A DNA stretch of 64,000 nt, taken from assembly GCA_020350205.1 (NCBI GenBank), contig CP070707.1, positions 787,094-851,093 of the forward strand, in the 5' to 3' direction. A program made the position numbers and the translations under genes. The DNA is from a bacterium (GTDB lineage: Bacteria > Calditrichota > Calditrichia > RBG-13-44-9). This document shows, piece after piece, positions 28,300-37,422 of the stretch (its first letter is position 1; each line of letters opens with the position of its first letter). Below the pieces are notes generated by a model, which saw only the letters and a program-made list of their open reading frames with translations, did no database searches and was not told where the DNA came from.

Positions 28300-29211
28300 T
28301 CAGGGGCAGGTTGGAGCATCTTCTATTTCTGATGCTTTTTGTGCCCATGTGGCCTGATCCAGGACATAGTGGAAATTTTTGGTCTGCTCTTTGACTTGTC
28401 TTTTGTAATCTTTACTTTGAATATATTCCTTAAGATCCCGATCGAGGGCAATGATTTGATCTGACCCATGCCATTTGAAAGCTTTATCATTTTCCCTCAC
28501 ACAACCCAGATCAATCGCCCAGGAGGCCTGAGAAAGTGTGCAGTGACCAAGCAGGTCACGAGCGATAGCAAGGCGCCGGGCTTCTTCGTCCGGATCCAGA
28601 TACATAAATTGACCGCTGTACATTTGAGCATTATGAAAATGTTCCGGAACATTCAGCAGACCGGCGGTTCGCAGTCTTCCGCACATTATGACCAGAATTT
28701 CCATTATCATTGCTCCCATCCCCAAGCCCGGATACTTTTGACCGGGTAGGCGCGGTTTATCCGGATTAAAATTCGCCAGGGGATTTTGCATGCACAACCA
28801 TTCGATGGAAATTACTTCGAAATTGCGACCGTAAATCAGCGAGGGAAAGGGCGGATAGGGAGTTATATGTTTTTTCTTGACGACTACTTCACCTAAAAGA
28901 TGTTGTGGATCTTTGTGATCATAATAAACGGCGATTCGCTGCCTGTAGGGATCCTGGGTGTCAACAACCAGATCCAGATCCTTATATCCGATTTTATGCA
29001 GGGTTTCGAAGAAGCCGTAACTTTCCAGAGCATATCGAACACCTTCGGGTGAGTAATATCCCAAAAAATAGGGGGAAACTGGTTGTTTTTCATCCCTCAT
29101 AAACAGGTTATTATATCCTAATTCCAGATCTTTTTCTGGTAATCGGCGTAACTGATGGGTGGTGAGCCGTTTTGATATTTTTTGTAGATTTTTACGGTAT
29201 TTGGAGGTCAT
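28300..29211 (-). CDS. Unrecognised protein, possible GNAT-like acetyltransferase coupled to a deacetylase gene
   Basis: A 303-residue soluble protein that I cannot assign firmly. It has a basic N-terminus, no signal peptide and no TM helix. In the middle, EVISIEWLCMQNP and then LPGQKYPGLGMGAMIMEILV look like strand 4 and the Q/RxxGxG/A acetyl-CoA loop of GNAT enzymes, and LLNVPEHFHNAQMYSGQF resembles the following strand-helix with its typical Tyr. Its ATG lies one base after the stop of the histone-deacetylase-like gene (TGA, A, ATG), so the two products are made together. A protein acetylase-deacetylase couple, as in AcuA/AcuC of Bacillus, is a reasonable but unproven idea. Confidence 0.6.
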   Translation of the reverse strand: MTSKYRKNLQKISKRLTTHQLRRLPEKDLELGYNNLFMRDEKQPVSPYFLGYYSPEGVRYALESYGFFETLHKIGYKDLDLVVDTQDPYRQRIAVYYDHKDPQHLLGEVVVKKKHITPYPPFPSLIYGRNFEVISIEWLCMQNPLANFNPDKPRLPGQKYPGLGMGAMIMEILVIMCGRLRTAGLLNVPEHFHNAQMYSGQFMYLDPDEEARRLAIARDLLGHCTLSQASWAIDLGCVRENDKAFKWHGSDQIIALDRDLKEYIQSKDYKRQVKEQTKNFHYVLDQATWAQKASEIEDAPTCP

Positions 29212-29212
29212 T

Positions 29213-30142
29213 TCAACCTTCTTTAATCACCCATTTAATAAAATTAAAATATATTTTCCAACTCTCAGGTCCATAACCTCCAGCGCCTAAGATGACCAGG
29301 GGTATCTCGTGTTTACGGATTTGCTGATAGACGAATTTGTCCCGTTCCAGCATCCCTTTTTCTGTTAAATCAAAATCACCTAGGGAGTCTTGGATATAAG
29401 GATCACTCCCGGCAATGTAAAAAACAAGATCTGGAGAAAAGATCGAAAAAACTCCCGGGAGTTCTTTAGTGAGAACATCCAGATAGAGCTTATCTTGAGT
29501 GTGTGCCGGTAGCTCAATATCGATGTTATGAGTTTTATTTGAAACCTCATTCCAATTATCCGCGTGCATTGAAAAGGTAAATATATTTTCATCGTTCTGA
29601 AAGTACAGCAAATTTCCGTTACCCTGATGATAATCAAGATCGACAATTAAGCTTCGGTTTAATTTTTGAAGGGCCTGCATTTTGCGAATAGCAATGGCCA
29701 CATCATTAATGAGACAGAAACCTTCACCCCGATCGGGGTGAGCATGGTGATACCCACCCCCCAGATTGAAAACAGCGGTTTTATGTTCCAGGGCATATTC
29801 GGTGGCCAGGAGGGTTCCTCCGCTCACGTAACGGAAATATTCTAGAATGTATTCATCCCAGGGATTTACATAATCCAGGTTCAGAATTTTTCCAACTGTC
29901 AGCGGATTCCTGAGACTGTTCAAATACTCACGGGTATGAACCAGCAGAAGATCTTCATCGGTTATACGGGGAGCCTTGAGAATATGAGAGTGCCGGATCA
30001 ATTTTTCGCGGATTAACTGATCTCGTATTTTCTTAAATCGCATTACATCGAAGGAACGGTGAGTATTCTGGGCATGGATTCCCGTCATGTATTCGCTTCG
30101 ATAGACCAGTTTGCACGGAATTTTTCTAAAAATTCGTATCAT
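29213..30142 (-). CDS. Histone deacetylase superfamily (AcuC/HDAC-like) deacetylase
   Basis: A 309-residue zinc deacetylase-fold protein. It shows the His pair in NLGGGYHHAHPDRGEGF (His132, His133), zinc ligands Asp170 and His172 in DLDYHQGNG, the third ligand Asp247 in AGSDPY, and the catalytic Tyr in GAGGYG. All key residues of active HDAC/AcuC/acetylpolyamine amidohydrolase enzymes are therefore present. Substrate could be an acetyl-lysine protein, acetylpolyamine or another acetamide. The downstream gene starts one base after its stop, giving strong coupling. The upstream region is AT-rich, shared with the divergent copA gene and contains two palindromes. Confidence 0.9.
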   Translation of the reverse strand: MIRIFRKIPCKLVYRSEYMTGIHAQNTHRSFDVMRFKKIRDQLIREKLIRHSHILKAPRITDEDLLLVHTREYLNSLRNPLTVGKILNLDYVNPWDEYILEYFRYVSGGTLLATEYALEHKTAVFNLGGGYHHAHPDRGEGFCLINDVAIAIRKMQALQKLNRSLIVDLDYHQGNGNLLYFQNDENIFTFSMHADNWNEVSNKTHNIDIELPAHTQDKLYLDVLTKELPGVFSIFSPDLVFYIAGSDPYIQDSLGDFDLTEKGMLERDKFVYQQIRKHEIPLVILGAGGYGPESWKIYFNFIKWVIKEG

Positions 30143-30261
30143 AAATTTTATTGAAAAATATACCCCTTATTTAGAACTATTGCAATAAGAGTCGCTTTTA
30201 TTATAAATAATAAGATTATGTTTTTTTAAAATAAAAATATAATTTTTTAAATAACACAGCA

Positions 30262-30285
30262 AAATTAATTGAAACCAATTAATTT
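30262..30285. promoter_or_regulatory. AT-rich palindrome in copA/deacetylase divergent region
   Basis: Perfect 10-bp arms AAATTAATTG (30262-30271) and CAATTAATTT (30276-30285) with a 4-base spacer AAAC. It sits between two divergent genes and could bind a dimeric regulator of either one. The arms are AT-only apart from the inner G/C, so chance is possible. Confidence 0.4.
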
Positions 30286-30300
30286 AAGGTGAGTTAATGA

Positions 30301-30322
30301 TTTAATCCCGATTGGGAATAAA
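30301..30322. promoter_or_regulatory. Second palindrome upstream of copA
   Basis: Arms TTTAATCCC (30301-30309) and GGGAATAAA (30314-30322) around GATT, with one mismatch. It has the same 4-base spacer as the neighbouring palindrome and lies about 77 bases before the copA start. A metal-responsive operator is possible; no regulator gene is adjacent. Confidence 0.35.
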
Positions 30323-30398
30323 AATCTAATTTTTTTAAAATTTATGTTATATTAAGATTTTTAAATCAGGATTTAAAGCTCATTCATCGGTTAATATT

Positions 30399-32849
30399 AT
30401 GACGATAAAAATCGATTCAAAAAATAAATTCTCTCTGCCGGTTGTCGGGATGAGTTGTGCCGCCTGTGCCGTTAAGATTGAGAAATCATTGAGTAAAGTA
30501 AGGGGAGTTCAGCACGTTTCGGTAAACTATGCAGCACAGCAGGCCCTTGTAGAAGTTGATGAAGACAGTGCCCCATTTTCAGAAATAGTTCAATCCGTAA
30601 AATCTGCCGGTTATGACGTCCGAACAGTGAAGTCGACTCTTAAAATAGAGGGGATGCACTGTGCCTCATGTGTGGGAAGAGTGGAGAAAGCGCTCCAAAA
30701 ATTACCCGGTGTACTTGACGCCACAGTTAATTTGAACCTTGAAGAAGCAAGTGTCCGCTATGTCCCGGAGCTGGTCAGTCTGTCAGATATGAAAGCAACA
30801 GTCAGGGAGATAGGATATCAGGTAGTGGAGGAACCGGAAGTAAGTATCAGTGATTGGGATAAGATCCAGAAGCAAAAAAGTTACAATATCCTGAGGAAGA
30901 AACTGATTTTTGCAAGCATTCTTACCCTGCCGGTATTAATTCTTTCCATGTTTCCCCAACTTCCTCTTTTCCGGGAAATTTCTCAGCAAATGCTTTGGAT
31001 AATTTTGCTTATCCTAACCACTCCGGTGGTACTTTTCTCGGGGAGGCAGTTTTACACCTCGGCCTGGAAGACTTTCCGTCATCTGACGGCGGATATGAAT
31101 ACCTTGATTGCAATAGGAACAGGTTCGGCCTATATCTATTCCATTCTAAATACGATCTTACCGACGATGTTTCCGCAAGAGTTAAGACATGTGTATTACG
31201 ATACTGCAGCAGTTATTATAACGCTTATCTTATTTGGCAGGCTTTTGGAAGCCCGCGCGAAAGGGAAAACGTCGGAGGCGATAAAGCGGCTGCTTGGCCT
31301 GCAACCAAAAACAGCCCGGGTAATTCGCGACCACCAGGAAGTGGATATACCGATTCAAGAGGTGCATGTGGGTGATGTCCTACGGGTTCGGCCAGGTGAA
31401 AAAATACCTGTGGATGGGTTAATTCAAGAGGGTCGGTCTGTTATTGATGAATCAATGATCAGTGGTGAACCGATTCCGGTTGCGAAAGACCCGGGTGATT
31501 CAGTGATCGGTGGTACGGTAAATAAAACAGGAAGTTTTTTGTTCATTGCCTCCAGGGTCGGTAAAAATACCGTCCTTGCCCAAATTGTAAAACTGGTACA
31601 AAACGCACAGTCAAGTAAAGCGCCCATCCAGCGTCTGGCAGATATCATTGCCGGATATTTTGTTCCGGTGGTTATTTTGATTGCAATTGTCACCCTGCTG
31701 ATCTGGCTGATTTTTGGACCCGCTCCGCAATTGACTTACGCTTTGATCACATTCATTACGGTTTTAATTATTGCCTGTCCCTGTGCACTGGGACTGGCTA
31801 CTCCAACCTCGATCATGGTTGGAACAGGTCGTGGGGCCGAACTGGGTATACTGATCAAGAGTGCCGAATCATTAGAGACTGCACACAAAATAACCTCTGT
31901 TATTTTTGATAAAACAGGTACCTTGAGTATCGGCAAGCCAGCGGTTACTGATCTGGTTCCGGTGAACGGATATACTGAAAATGAACTGTTATCACTGGCT
32001 GCCAGTCTTGAGAAAACCTCGGAACACCCCCTGGCGGAAGCTATACTTAAAAAAGCTGAAGAGCGTCAATTGGCCCTGAGCGCGGTCCAGGACTTTCAGG
32101 CTATTCCTGGCCTGGGTATAAAGGGTACAATAAACGGTAATAAGGTCATTATTGGCAATGAAAAACTGATACAGGAGCAGCACGTTGATTTTTCCGAGGT
32201 GGATCAGGTTCAAACCAAACTGCTGGATCATGCAAAATCTGTGATTTTTGTCGCTGTGGGCAAAAATATAGCGGGAATTATCGCTGTTGCCGACCTGCTT
32301 AAACCTGAATCCGAATCTGCAGTTCGGCGTCTCAGAAAAGCGGGTTTAAAAACATACATGATAACCGGAGATAACCCGAAAGTTGCCCGGATTATTGCAG
32401 AACAATTGGGAATCGATGAATACTATGCTGAGGTTTTACCGGACCAAAAAGCCCAATATGTGAAACAGCTGCAGGAAAAGGGTGAAGTTGTGGCCATGGT
32501 GGGAGATGGGATAAATGATGCCCCGGCTCTGGCGCAGGCGAACGTGGGAATTGCGATTGGTACCGGTACTGATATTGCCATTGAAGCCAGTGATATTACG
32601 TTGATCAGGGGAGATTTGAATGGTGTCGCGGTCGCCCTGGAATTGAGTATTGCGACGATCCGAAACATTAAACAAAATTTATTTGGGTCATTTTTTTATA
32701 ATTCCCTGGGCATTCCCGTTGCCGCCGGGATTCTTTATCCCTTTTTTGGAATTTTGCTTAGCCCTATGATTGCGGCAGCGGCCATGGCTGCCAGTAGTGT
32801 CACGGTGGTATCCAATGCCCTGAGATTGAAACGGTTTAAGCCCTCATAA
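30399..32849 (+). CDS. copA: Copper-translocating P1B-type ATPase
   Basis: An 816-residue Cu(I) export ATPase of the inner membrane. Two N-terminal HMA domains carry GMSCAAC and GMHCASC metal sites. The transmembrane CPC site is in [13 protein letters not shown]; phosphorylation occurs in FDKTGTL; the nucleotide domain has SEHPLAEAI; the hinge is [12 protein letters not shown]. The C-terminal pair of TM helices includes [11 protein letters not shown] and the M-S region [17 protein letters not shown] typical of Cu+ rather than Zn2+/Cd2+ pumps. Length and domain order match CopA. No CueR, CsoR or copper chaperone gene adjoins it; control may act through the palindromes upstream. Confidence 0.96.
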   Translation: MTIKIDSKNKFSLPVVGMSCAACAVKIEKSLSKVRGVQHVSVNYAAQQALVEVDEDSAPFSEIVQSVKSAGYDVRTVKSTLKIEGMHCASCVGRVEKALQKLPGVLDATVNLNLEEASVRYVPELVSLSDMKATVREIGYQVVEEPEVSISDWDKIQKQKSYNILRKKLIFASILTLPVLILSMFPQLPLFREISQQMLWIILLILTTPVVLFSGRQFYTSAWKTFRHLTADMNTLIAIGTGSAYIYSILNTILPTMFPQELRHVYYDTAAVIITLILFGRLLEARAKGKTSEAIKRLLGLQPKTARVIRDHQEVDIPIQEVHVGDVLRVRPGEKIPVDGLIQEGRSVIDESMISGEPIPVAKDPGDSVIGGTVNKTGSFLFIASRVGKNTVLAQIVKLVQNAQSSKAPIQRLADIIAGYFVPVVILIAIVTLLIWLIFGPAPQLTYALITFITVLIIACPCALGLATPTSIMVGTGRGAELGILIKSAESLETAHKITSVIFDKTGTLSIGKPAVTDLVPVNGYTENELLSLAASLEKTSEHPLAEAILKKAEERQLALSAVQDFQAIPGLGIKGTINGNKVIIGNEKLIQEQHVDFSEVDQVQTKLLDHAKSVIFVAVGKNIAGIIAVADLLKPESESAVRRLRKAGLKTYMITGDNPKVARIIAEQLGIDEYYAEVLPDQKAQYVKQLQEKGEVVAMVGDGINDAPALAQANVGIAIGTGTDIAIEASDITLIRGDLNGVAVALELSIATIRNIKQNLFGSFFYNSLGIPVAAGILYPFFGILLSPMIAAAAMAASSVTVVSNALRLKRFKPS

Positions 32850-32979
32850 TTTTCCGAAACCAGGCTGATTTTTATGAAAGAATATTCAATTTCTATTGAA
32901 GGTAAACAGAATCCCGTTTATATTAGTGACCTTATTTTTGAAAATTATCTAAATTCAATAAGGTAAAGAGGAGAGATTT

Positions 32980-34098
32980 ATGTCAAAGTATCGGATTGCT
33001 TGGCTTCCCGGGGATGGTGTAGGGAATGATGTGATGGAGGCAGCGCGACTTGTTCTGGATGCCCTTAAATTTGACGCCGAATATGTGCATGGTGATATTG
33101 GCTGGGAGTTTTGGAAAACTGAAGGAAATGCTCTGCCGGACCGTACCCTGGAAATGATGAAGTCCACAAAATGTGCCCTTTTTGGGGCAATTACTTCAAA
33201 ACCAAAATCCGAGGCAGCTAAGGAACTTGATCCATCCCTGGCCGGAAAAGGGTACGAATATTTCAGTCCTATCGTACGGTTACGCCAGGAATTCAATCTG
33301 CATACCAACTTACGGCCCTGCAAAGCGTATCCCGGGAATCCCTTAAATTTTAAGGAAGGAATCGATCTGATTATTTTCAGGGAAAATACGGAAGGTATGT
33401 ATGGCGGGGTTGAATTTCACCCTATTCCTGACTCGGTGTTCCAGGCGCTTGACTCCAACCACCCTAAAATGAAAAAGTTTAAACAATATGGTCTGGAAAA
33501 TCTGGCTCTATCCACCCGGATTATGAGTCGGCAAAAATGTGACAACATAGTGAGACAGGCATTTAGCTATGCCCGGAAACATGGAAGAAAATCAGTGACG
33601 GTTGTGGACAAACCCAATGTGCTCAGAGAGACCGGTGGTTTAATGATTCGGACCGCCCGCGAGGTTGCAAAGGATTTTCCGGGTATTCCTATGTATGAAA
33701 CCAATATCGATGCGCAATGTATGTGGCTCTTGAAAAATCCTTTCGACTATGATATTCTGGTGGCCGAGAATATGTTTGGTGATATTCTCTCAGATCTGGC
33801 TGCTCAGCTGGTGGGTGGACTGGGATTCGCCAGTAGTGCCAATATGGGAGATTCCTATGCGGTCTTTGAACCAACCCACGGATCGGCCCCGAAATACGCT
33901 GGACAGTATAAGGTAAATCCAATGGCGATGTTGTTAACCACCAGACTGATGTTAGATTGGCTGGAAGAAAAAAACATGGCTTCAAAATTGGAAAAAGCAA
34001 TAGCGACTGTTATTCGCGAAGGTCGTGTAAAAACCTATGACTTGGGGGGTAATAATACAACCCTGGAAGTGGCCAGGGAGGTTATCAACAAACTTTAA
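32980..34098 (+). CDS. Isocitrate/isopropylmalate/homoisocitrate dehydrogenase family
   Basis: A 372-residue beta-decarboxylating dehydrogenase. It begins with YRIAWLPGDGVGNDVMEAA, has the substrate-binding Arg-rich segment (IVRLRQEFNLHTNLRPCKAY), the Tyr loop FRENTEGMYGGVEFH, the Lys in VVDKPNVLRETGG and metal-binding aspartates in AENMFGDILSDLAAQLVGG. The nucleotide loop reads PTHGSAPKYAGQYKVNP, fitting an NAD-type enzyme. GAGGAG precedes the ATG. Family members act on isocitrate, 3-isopropylmalate or homoisocitrate, and I cannot decide among them; nearby BCAT genes are only weak support for leucine synthesis. A strong terminator follows. Confidence 0.88.
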   Translation: MSKYRIAWLPGDGVGNDVMEAARLVLDALKFDAEYVHGDIGWEFWKTEGNALPDRTLEMMKSTKCALFGAITSKPKSEAAKELDPSLAGKGYEYFSPIVRLRQEFNLHTNLRPCKAYPGNPLNFKEGIDLIIFRENTEGMYGGVEFHPIPDSVFQALDSNHPKMKKFKQYGLENLALSTRIMSRQKCDNIVRQAFSYARKHGRKSVTVVDKPNVLRETGGLMIRTAREVAKDFPGIPMYETNIDAQCMWLLKNPFDYDILVAENMFGDILSDLAAQLVGGLGFASSANMGDSYAVFEPTHGSAPKYAGQYKVNPMAMLLTTRLMLDWLEEKNMASKLEKAIATVIREGRVKTYDLGGNNTTLEVAREVINKL

Positions 34099-34115
34099 AA
34101 CATCCTGGTAATTAG

Positions 34116-34154
34116 AAGAAAAAGGGGACCCTGCAAGAGGATCCCCTTTTTCTT
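34116..34154. terminator. Bidirectional terminator between convergent genes
   Basis: A 17-bp stem with one mismatch (34116-34132 with 34138-34154) around a GCAAG loop. An A tract on the left and a T tract on the right allow termination in both directions; its right edge touches the end of the minus-strand protease gene. Confidence 0.88.
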
Positions 34155-35838
34155 AATTCTTGACCGCAAGAATCTGCTGATACTCTTGTGGTTGTTTTAA
34201 AACCTGTTTGGCGGAATCCACGGTTTCATCATACTTCAATAAGGTTGCAATTCTGGCAGCACTTCCACCCAGTTTTTCTGCAAACTCGGTTTCAAGAGCT
34301 TGTTTTATTTCCGCTGTATGTTTTTCAAATTGGACTGTTTTTTCCTGCTGTAATTTTTGTAAGGCGACAATAACCAGATCAATCATATCTTCGCTGTATT
34401 CTTCTTTCCGGGCGAGTTCAAGAAATTCCTCCAGTTTTGATTCTCCTTCAATGTCAAAGTCCATATCTTTCTGTTCAAGATAATCTTTGAAATCTTGTAT
34501 CATTTTCTCTGTTACCTGGAAACCATTATTCACCCGGGTATCAGGATGATCAGCTAAGTAGTCAACCGCAAAATTAAAAAAATGACCCTGAACCCATAAG
34601 GCAATGATGTATTGATCCATTTCAGGAGTATCGACTTCAATATCGGGTGAGATACCACCGCCGCCAAAAACAGTTCGTCCATTGCGCGTAAGATACTTCT
34701 TGTGATTATTGAAATCCGCGGTGTCGGCCATGTTGGTAAATACTTCTTTATTTCTTTTATAGTCTTCTTTCTGAATGCATCTTCCGGAAGGAATGTAATA
34801 TTTGGCGGTGGTAATCTTCAGAAAGGCATCGTTTACCTTGTCCACCGGATAGACTTGTTGAACCAGTCCCTTGCCAAATGTACGTGACCCGATAATGACA
34901 CCCCGGTCCAAATCCTGAATGGCACCGGCTACAATTTCTGAGGCGCTGGCTGAGCCTCCATCAACCAGGACGACTAGAGGGACATCACCCAATATGGCAT
35001 TCTGAGGTGTATTGAATTTTGACTCCCGTTCATGTGTCCCGCGGGTTTCAACGATCAATTCACCTTTAGGCAAAAACACATTACCCACTTCTACGGCAGA
35101 AGCCAGTAAGCCGCCCGGATTTCCCCTTAGATCAAGAATAACCCGTTCAATTTTGGATTCTTTTTCCAGTTGACGGATGGCCTCTTTTAATTCACCGGCC
35201 GCCTTATCAGAAAAACTACTTAACCTTAAAAATGCGGTTCCCGGCTCAACAAAACCTGCATATGAAACATCCTTTATGACAATATCCTCCCGAATCAGGG
35301 TAAGCTTAATGGGGTCACTTAAACCCGGCCGTTTAAGTTCCAGAGTAACCTCTGTTCCAGCTTGCCCGCGCAGCTTACCGGAAGCTTCCTCGAGGGTCAT
35401 CTGTTCGGTTTCCTCATCACCAATTTTTTTAATAATATCTCCCGCGCGGATGCCTGCCCGCTGGGCCGGGGTATTGTCAATTGGAGAAATTACGGTGATA
35501 TTTCCTTTTTGTTTACTTATTTCCATACCCAGACCACCATATTTTCCCTTGGTGATCACGTCCAATTGTTCGCTTCCTTTTTTTTCAAAGAATACCGTAT
35601 AAGGATCCAATTCCTCAACGATACCATGAATTGCTGATTTGCTCAAACCCTCCGGATCTACTTCATCCACATAATTCCGTGATATGGTTTCATATACCTG
35701 TTTAAGATAAAATAAGCCCTTATCTAATTTGAGGTACATTTGTTCATTATTGGCAAAGCTATTGTTGAGAATAGATACCGAAACGACTATCACAACGGCC
35801 AGGAGGATCATTTGGGGCCAGGGGCTTTTTCTGAACAT
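34153..35838 (-). CDS. ctpA: C-terminal processing protease (S41 family, CtpA/Prc-like)
   Basis: A 561-residue periplasmic serine protease. One N-terminal membrane anchor or signal (residues about 8-28) is followed by a helical segment, a PDZ domain (GKYGGLGMEISKQKG to AGIRAGDIIKKIGDE), and the S41 core. The catalytic serine is in DGGSASASEIVAGA and the general-base lysine in GSRTFGKGLVQ. A basic, charged C-terminal extension of about 150 residues contains predicted coiled helices. AAGGAG precedes the ATG. Such enzymes trim C-termini of envelope proteins or control murein hydrolases. It appears monocistronic. Confidence 0.93.
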   Translation of the reverse strand: MFRKSPWPQMILLAVVIVVSVSILNNSFANNEQMYLKLDKGLFYLKQVYETISRNYVDEVDPEGLSKSAIHGIVEELDPYTVFFEKKGSEQLDVITKGKYGGLGMEISKQKGNITVISPIDNTPAQRAGIRAGDIIKKIGDEETEQMTLEEASGKLRGQAGTEVTLELKRPGLSDPIKLTLIREDIVIKDVSYAGFVEPGTAFLRLSSFSDKAAGELKEAIRQLEKESKIERVILDLRGNPGGLLASAVEVGNVFLPKGELIVETRGTHERESKFNTPQNAILGDVPLVVLVDGGSASASEIVAGAIQDLDRGVIIGSRTFGKGLVQQVYPVDKVNDAFLKITTAKYYIPSGRCIQKEDYKRNKEVFTNMADTADFNNHKKYLTRNGRTVFGGGGISPDIEVDTPEMDQYIIALWVQGHFFNFAVDYLADHPDTRVNNGFQVTEKMIQDFKDYLEQKDMDFDIEGESKLEEFLELARKEEYSEDMIDLVIVALQKLQQEKTVQFEKHTAEIKQALETEFAEKLGGSAARIATLLKYDETVDSAKQVLKQPQEYQQILAVKN

Positions 35839-35968
35839 TACTGTTCTCCTTTTGGATATTTTAATAAAGAGTATATTTACAAATTTAAAAAAAGTTTCTC
35901 AACCATGATTTGTCCGATTCAACATTTTGAAATTGTCATATTTTTCGTCCATATTAGCTCTTCCCGGT

Positions 35969-36607
35969 TCATGTCTTCACCGGCCATAGCCTGCTGATGT
36001 GAGTCCAGATCTCCCCAGCGATTTCAGCGGATTTACGTTCTCCCTCAATTCGAATAAATCGCTCCGGCTCCTTACGGCACATTTGAGTAAACCCGGCTCT
36101 GATGAGTTGATAGAATTGTAAGCCGCTTTTCTCCAGTCGATCCTTATTCCGATTTTGATACTGGTGTCTTTTTTCGGCCTCCTCAGGGGAGATATCTATG
36201 AAAAAGGTCTTAAAAGGTTGGAGATTAGAGGTTGCAAATCGGTTGATCGTCTGGATGACCTCTAAATTTAATTTCCGGCCATATCCCTGATAAGCAGTGG
36301 TTGAATCATAAAAACGGTCTGCAATAATATGAATGTTTTTATCGAGCAGCGGCAGAATCTTTTGATGTACCAGTTGAGCCCGCGCTGCCTCGTAGAGTAA
36401 AAATTCAGTGATTCGATGCATTTCGGAATGATCGTTGCTAAGAAGGAGATCGCGAATTTTTTCAGAAATAGGAGTTCCCCCAGGTTCACGCAAGACTATC
36501 GTTTCGATTCCGTTATCCTGGAGTCTTTTTTGTAATTCCTGGATCTGAGTGCTTTTCCCGGAATAATCGATGCCTTCAAAACTGATAAAGTTTTTATAAA
36601 TTTTCAT
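35969..36607 (-). CDS. tmk: Thymidylate kinase
   Basis: A 212-residue cytoplasmic kinase making dTDP from dTMP. The P-loop is [12 protein letters not shown]; the DR(Y/F)xxS motif reads [14 protein letters not shown], and the LID region is [13 protein letters not shown]. Family length is about 205-215. The P-loop has Tyr in place of the more common Gly/Ala (GIDYSGKST), an ordinary variation. It is separated from the ctpA gene by about 130 non-coding bases and is divergent from the GT2 gene. Confidence 0.93.
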   Translation of the reverse strand: MKIYKNFISFEGIDYSGKSTQIQELQKRLQDNGIETIVLREPGGTPISEKIRDLLLSNDHSEMHRITEFLLYEAARAQLVHQKILPLLDKNIHIIADRFYDSTTAYQGYGRKLNLEVIQTINRFATSNLQPFKTFFIDISPEEAEKRHQYQNRNKDRLEKSGLQFYQLIRAGFTQMCRKEPERFIRIEGERKSAEIAGEIWTHISRLWPVKT

Positions 36608-36699
36608 TTAACCCACGGTCTATTATTTATTTATATTGGTATTCCCGTTCACTCGATATGTTAAGTACCTTGTGTTTCAGAATTCAGGTTATTTGGAAT

Positions 36700-37398
36700 A
36701 TGAAATTATCAATTGTGATCCCGGTTTACAATGAAAAAAAGTATATTCAGGAGATTGTGAACCGCGTTATGAAAATAGACCTGCTTCCCATTGAGAAAGA
36801 AATTATTATTATTGATGATTGCTCTACCGATGGTACCCGGGAAATTCTGCAGACTCACCTGGAAAAAAAGGTGGATCGGATCATCTATCATGAGAAGAAT
36901 AGAGGAAAAGGAGCTGCATTGCGTACCGGCTTTCAAGAGGTGAGCGGTGAGGTGGTTATTGTGCAGGATGCTGATCTGGAATATGATCCCTCGGAATATG
37001 AAAAACTCCTAAAACCAATCCTGGAGGGTAAAGCAGATGCGGTCTACGGATCTCGTTTTGTAGGAAGTGAACCGCATCGGGTTCTGTTTTTCTGGCATTA
37101 TGTTGGAAATAAACTGCTGACCTTATTATCCAATATGTTTACCAATCTTAATTTGACCGATATGGAAACCTGTTATAAAATGTTCAAAAAGGAAGTTATT
37201 GATTCCATTTCTATTGAGCAGAATCGTTTCGGATTTGAGCCCGAAATTACCGCGAAATTGGCCAAAGGAAACTGGCGCATCTACGAAGTCGGTATTTCAT
37301 ATTCCGGGAGAAACTACGAGGAAGGAAAGAAAATTAACTGGAGGGATGGTTTTCAGGCTTTGTGGTGCATTTTTAAATATAACGTGTTCAGTCGATGA
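36700..37398 (+). CDS. Glycosyltransferase family 2 (polyprenyl-phosphate sugar synthase type)
   Basis: A 232-residue GT-A enzyme. The ATG at 36700 ([12 protein letters not shown]) is the natural start, since the frame upstream adds an unrelated 14-residue leader. It contains [23 protein letters not shown] and the DxD metal site in [12 protein letters not shown], then YGSRFVG and the [11 protein letters not shown] segment typical of dolichol/undecaprenyl-phosphate mannosyl- or glucosyltransferases. There is no C-terminal membrane domain, so it resembles the soluble DPM1 form. The product would be a lipid-linked sugar donor for envelope glycosylation. It converges on the MATE gene with a 24-base gap. 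Confidence 0.88.
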   Translation: MKLSIVIPVYNEKKYIQEIVNRVMKIDLLPIEKEIIIIDDCSTDGTREILQTHLEKKVDRIIYHEKNRGKGAALRTGFQEVSGEVVIVQDADLEYDPSEYEKLLKPILEGKADAVYGSRFVGSEPHRVLFFWHYVGNKLLTLLSNMFTNLNLTDMETCYKMFKKEVIDSISIEQNRFGFEPEITAKLAKGNWRIYEVGISYSGRNYEEGKKINWRDGFQALWCIFKYNVFSR

Positions 37399-37422
37399 TG
37401 AGATCTGTGTAAAAACAGTCCA

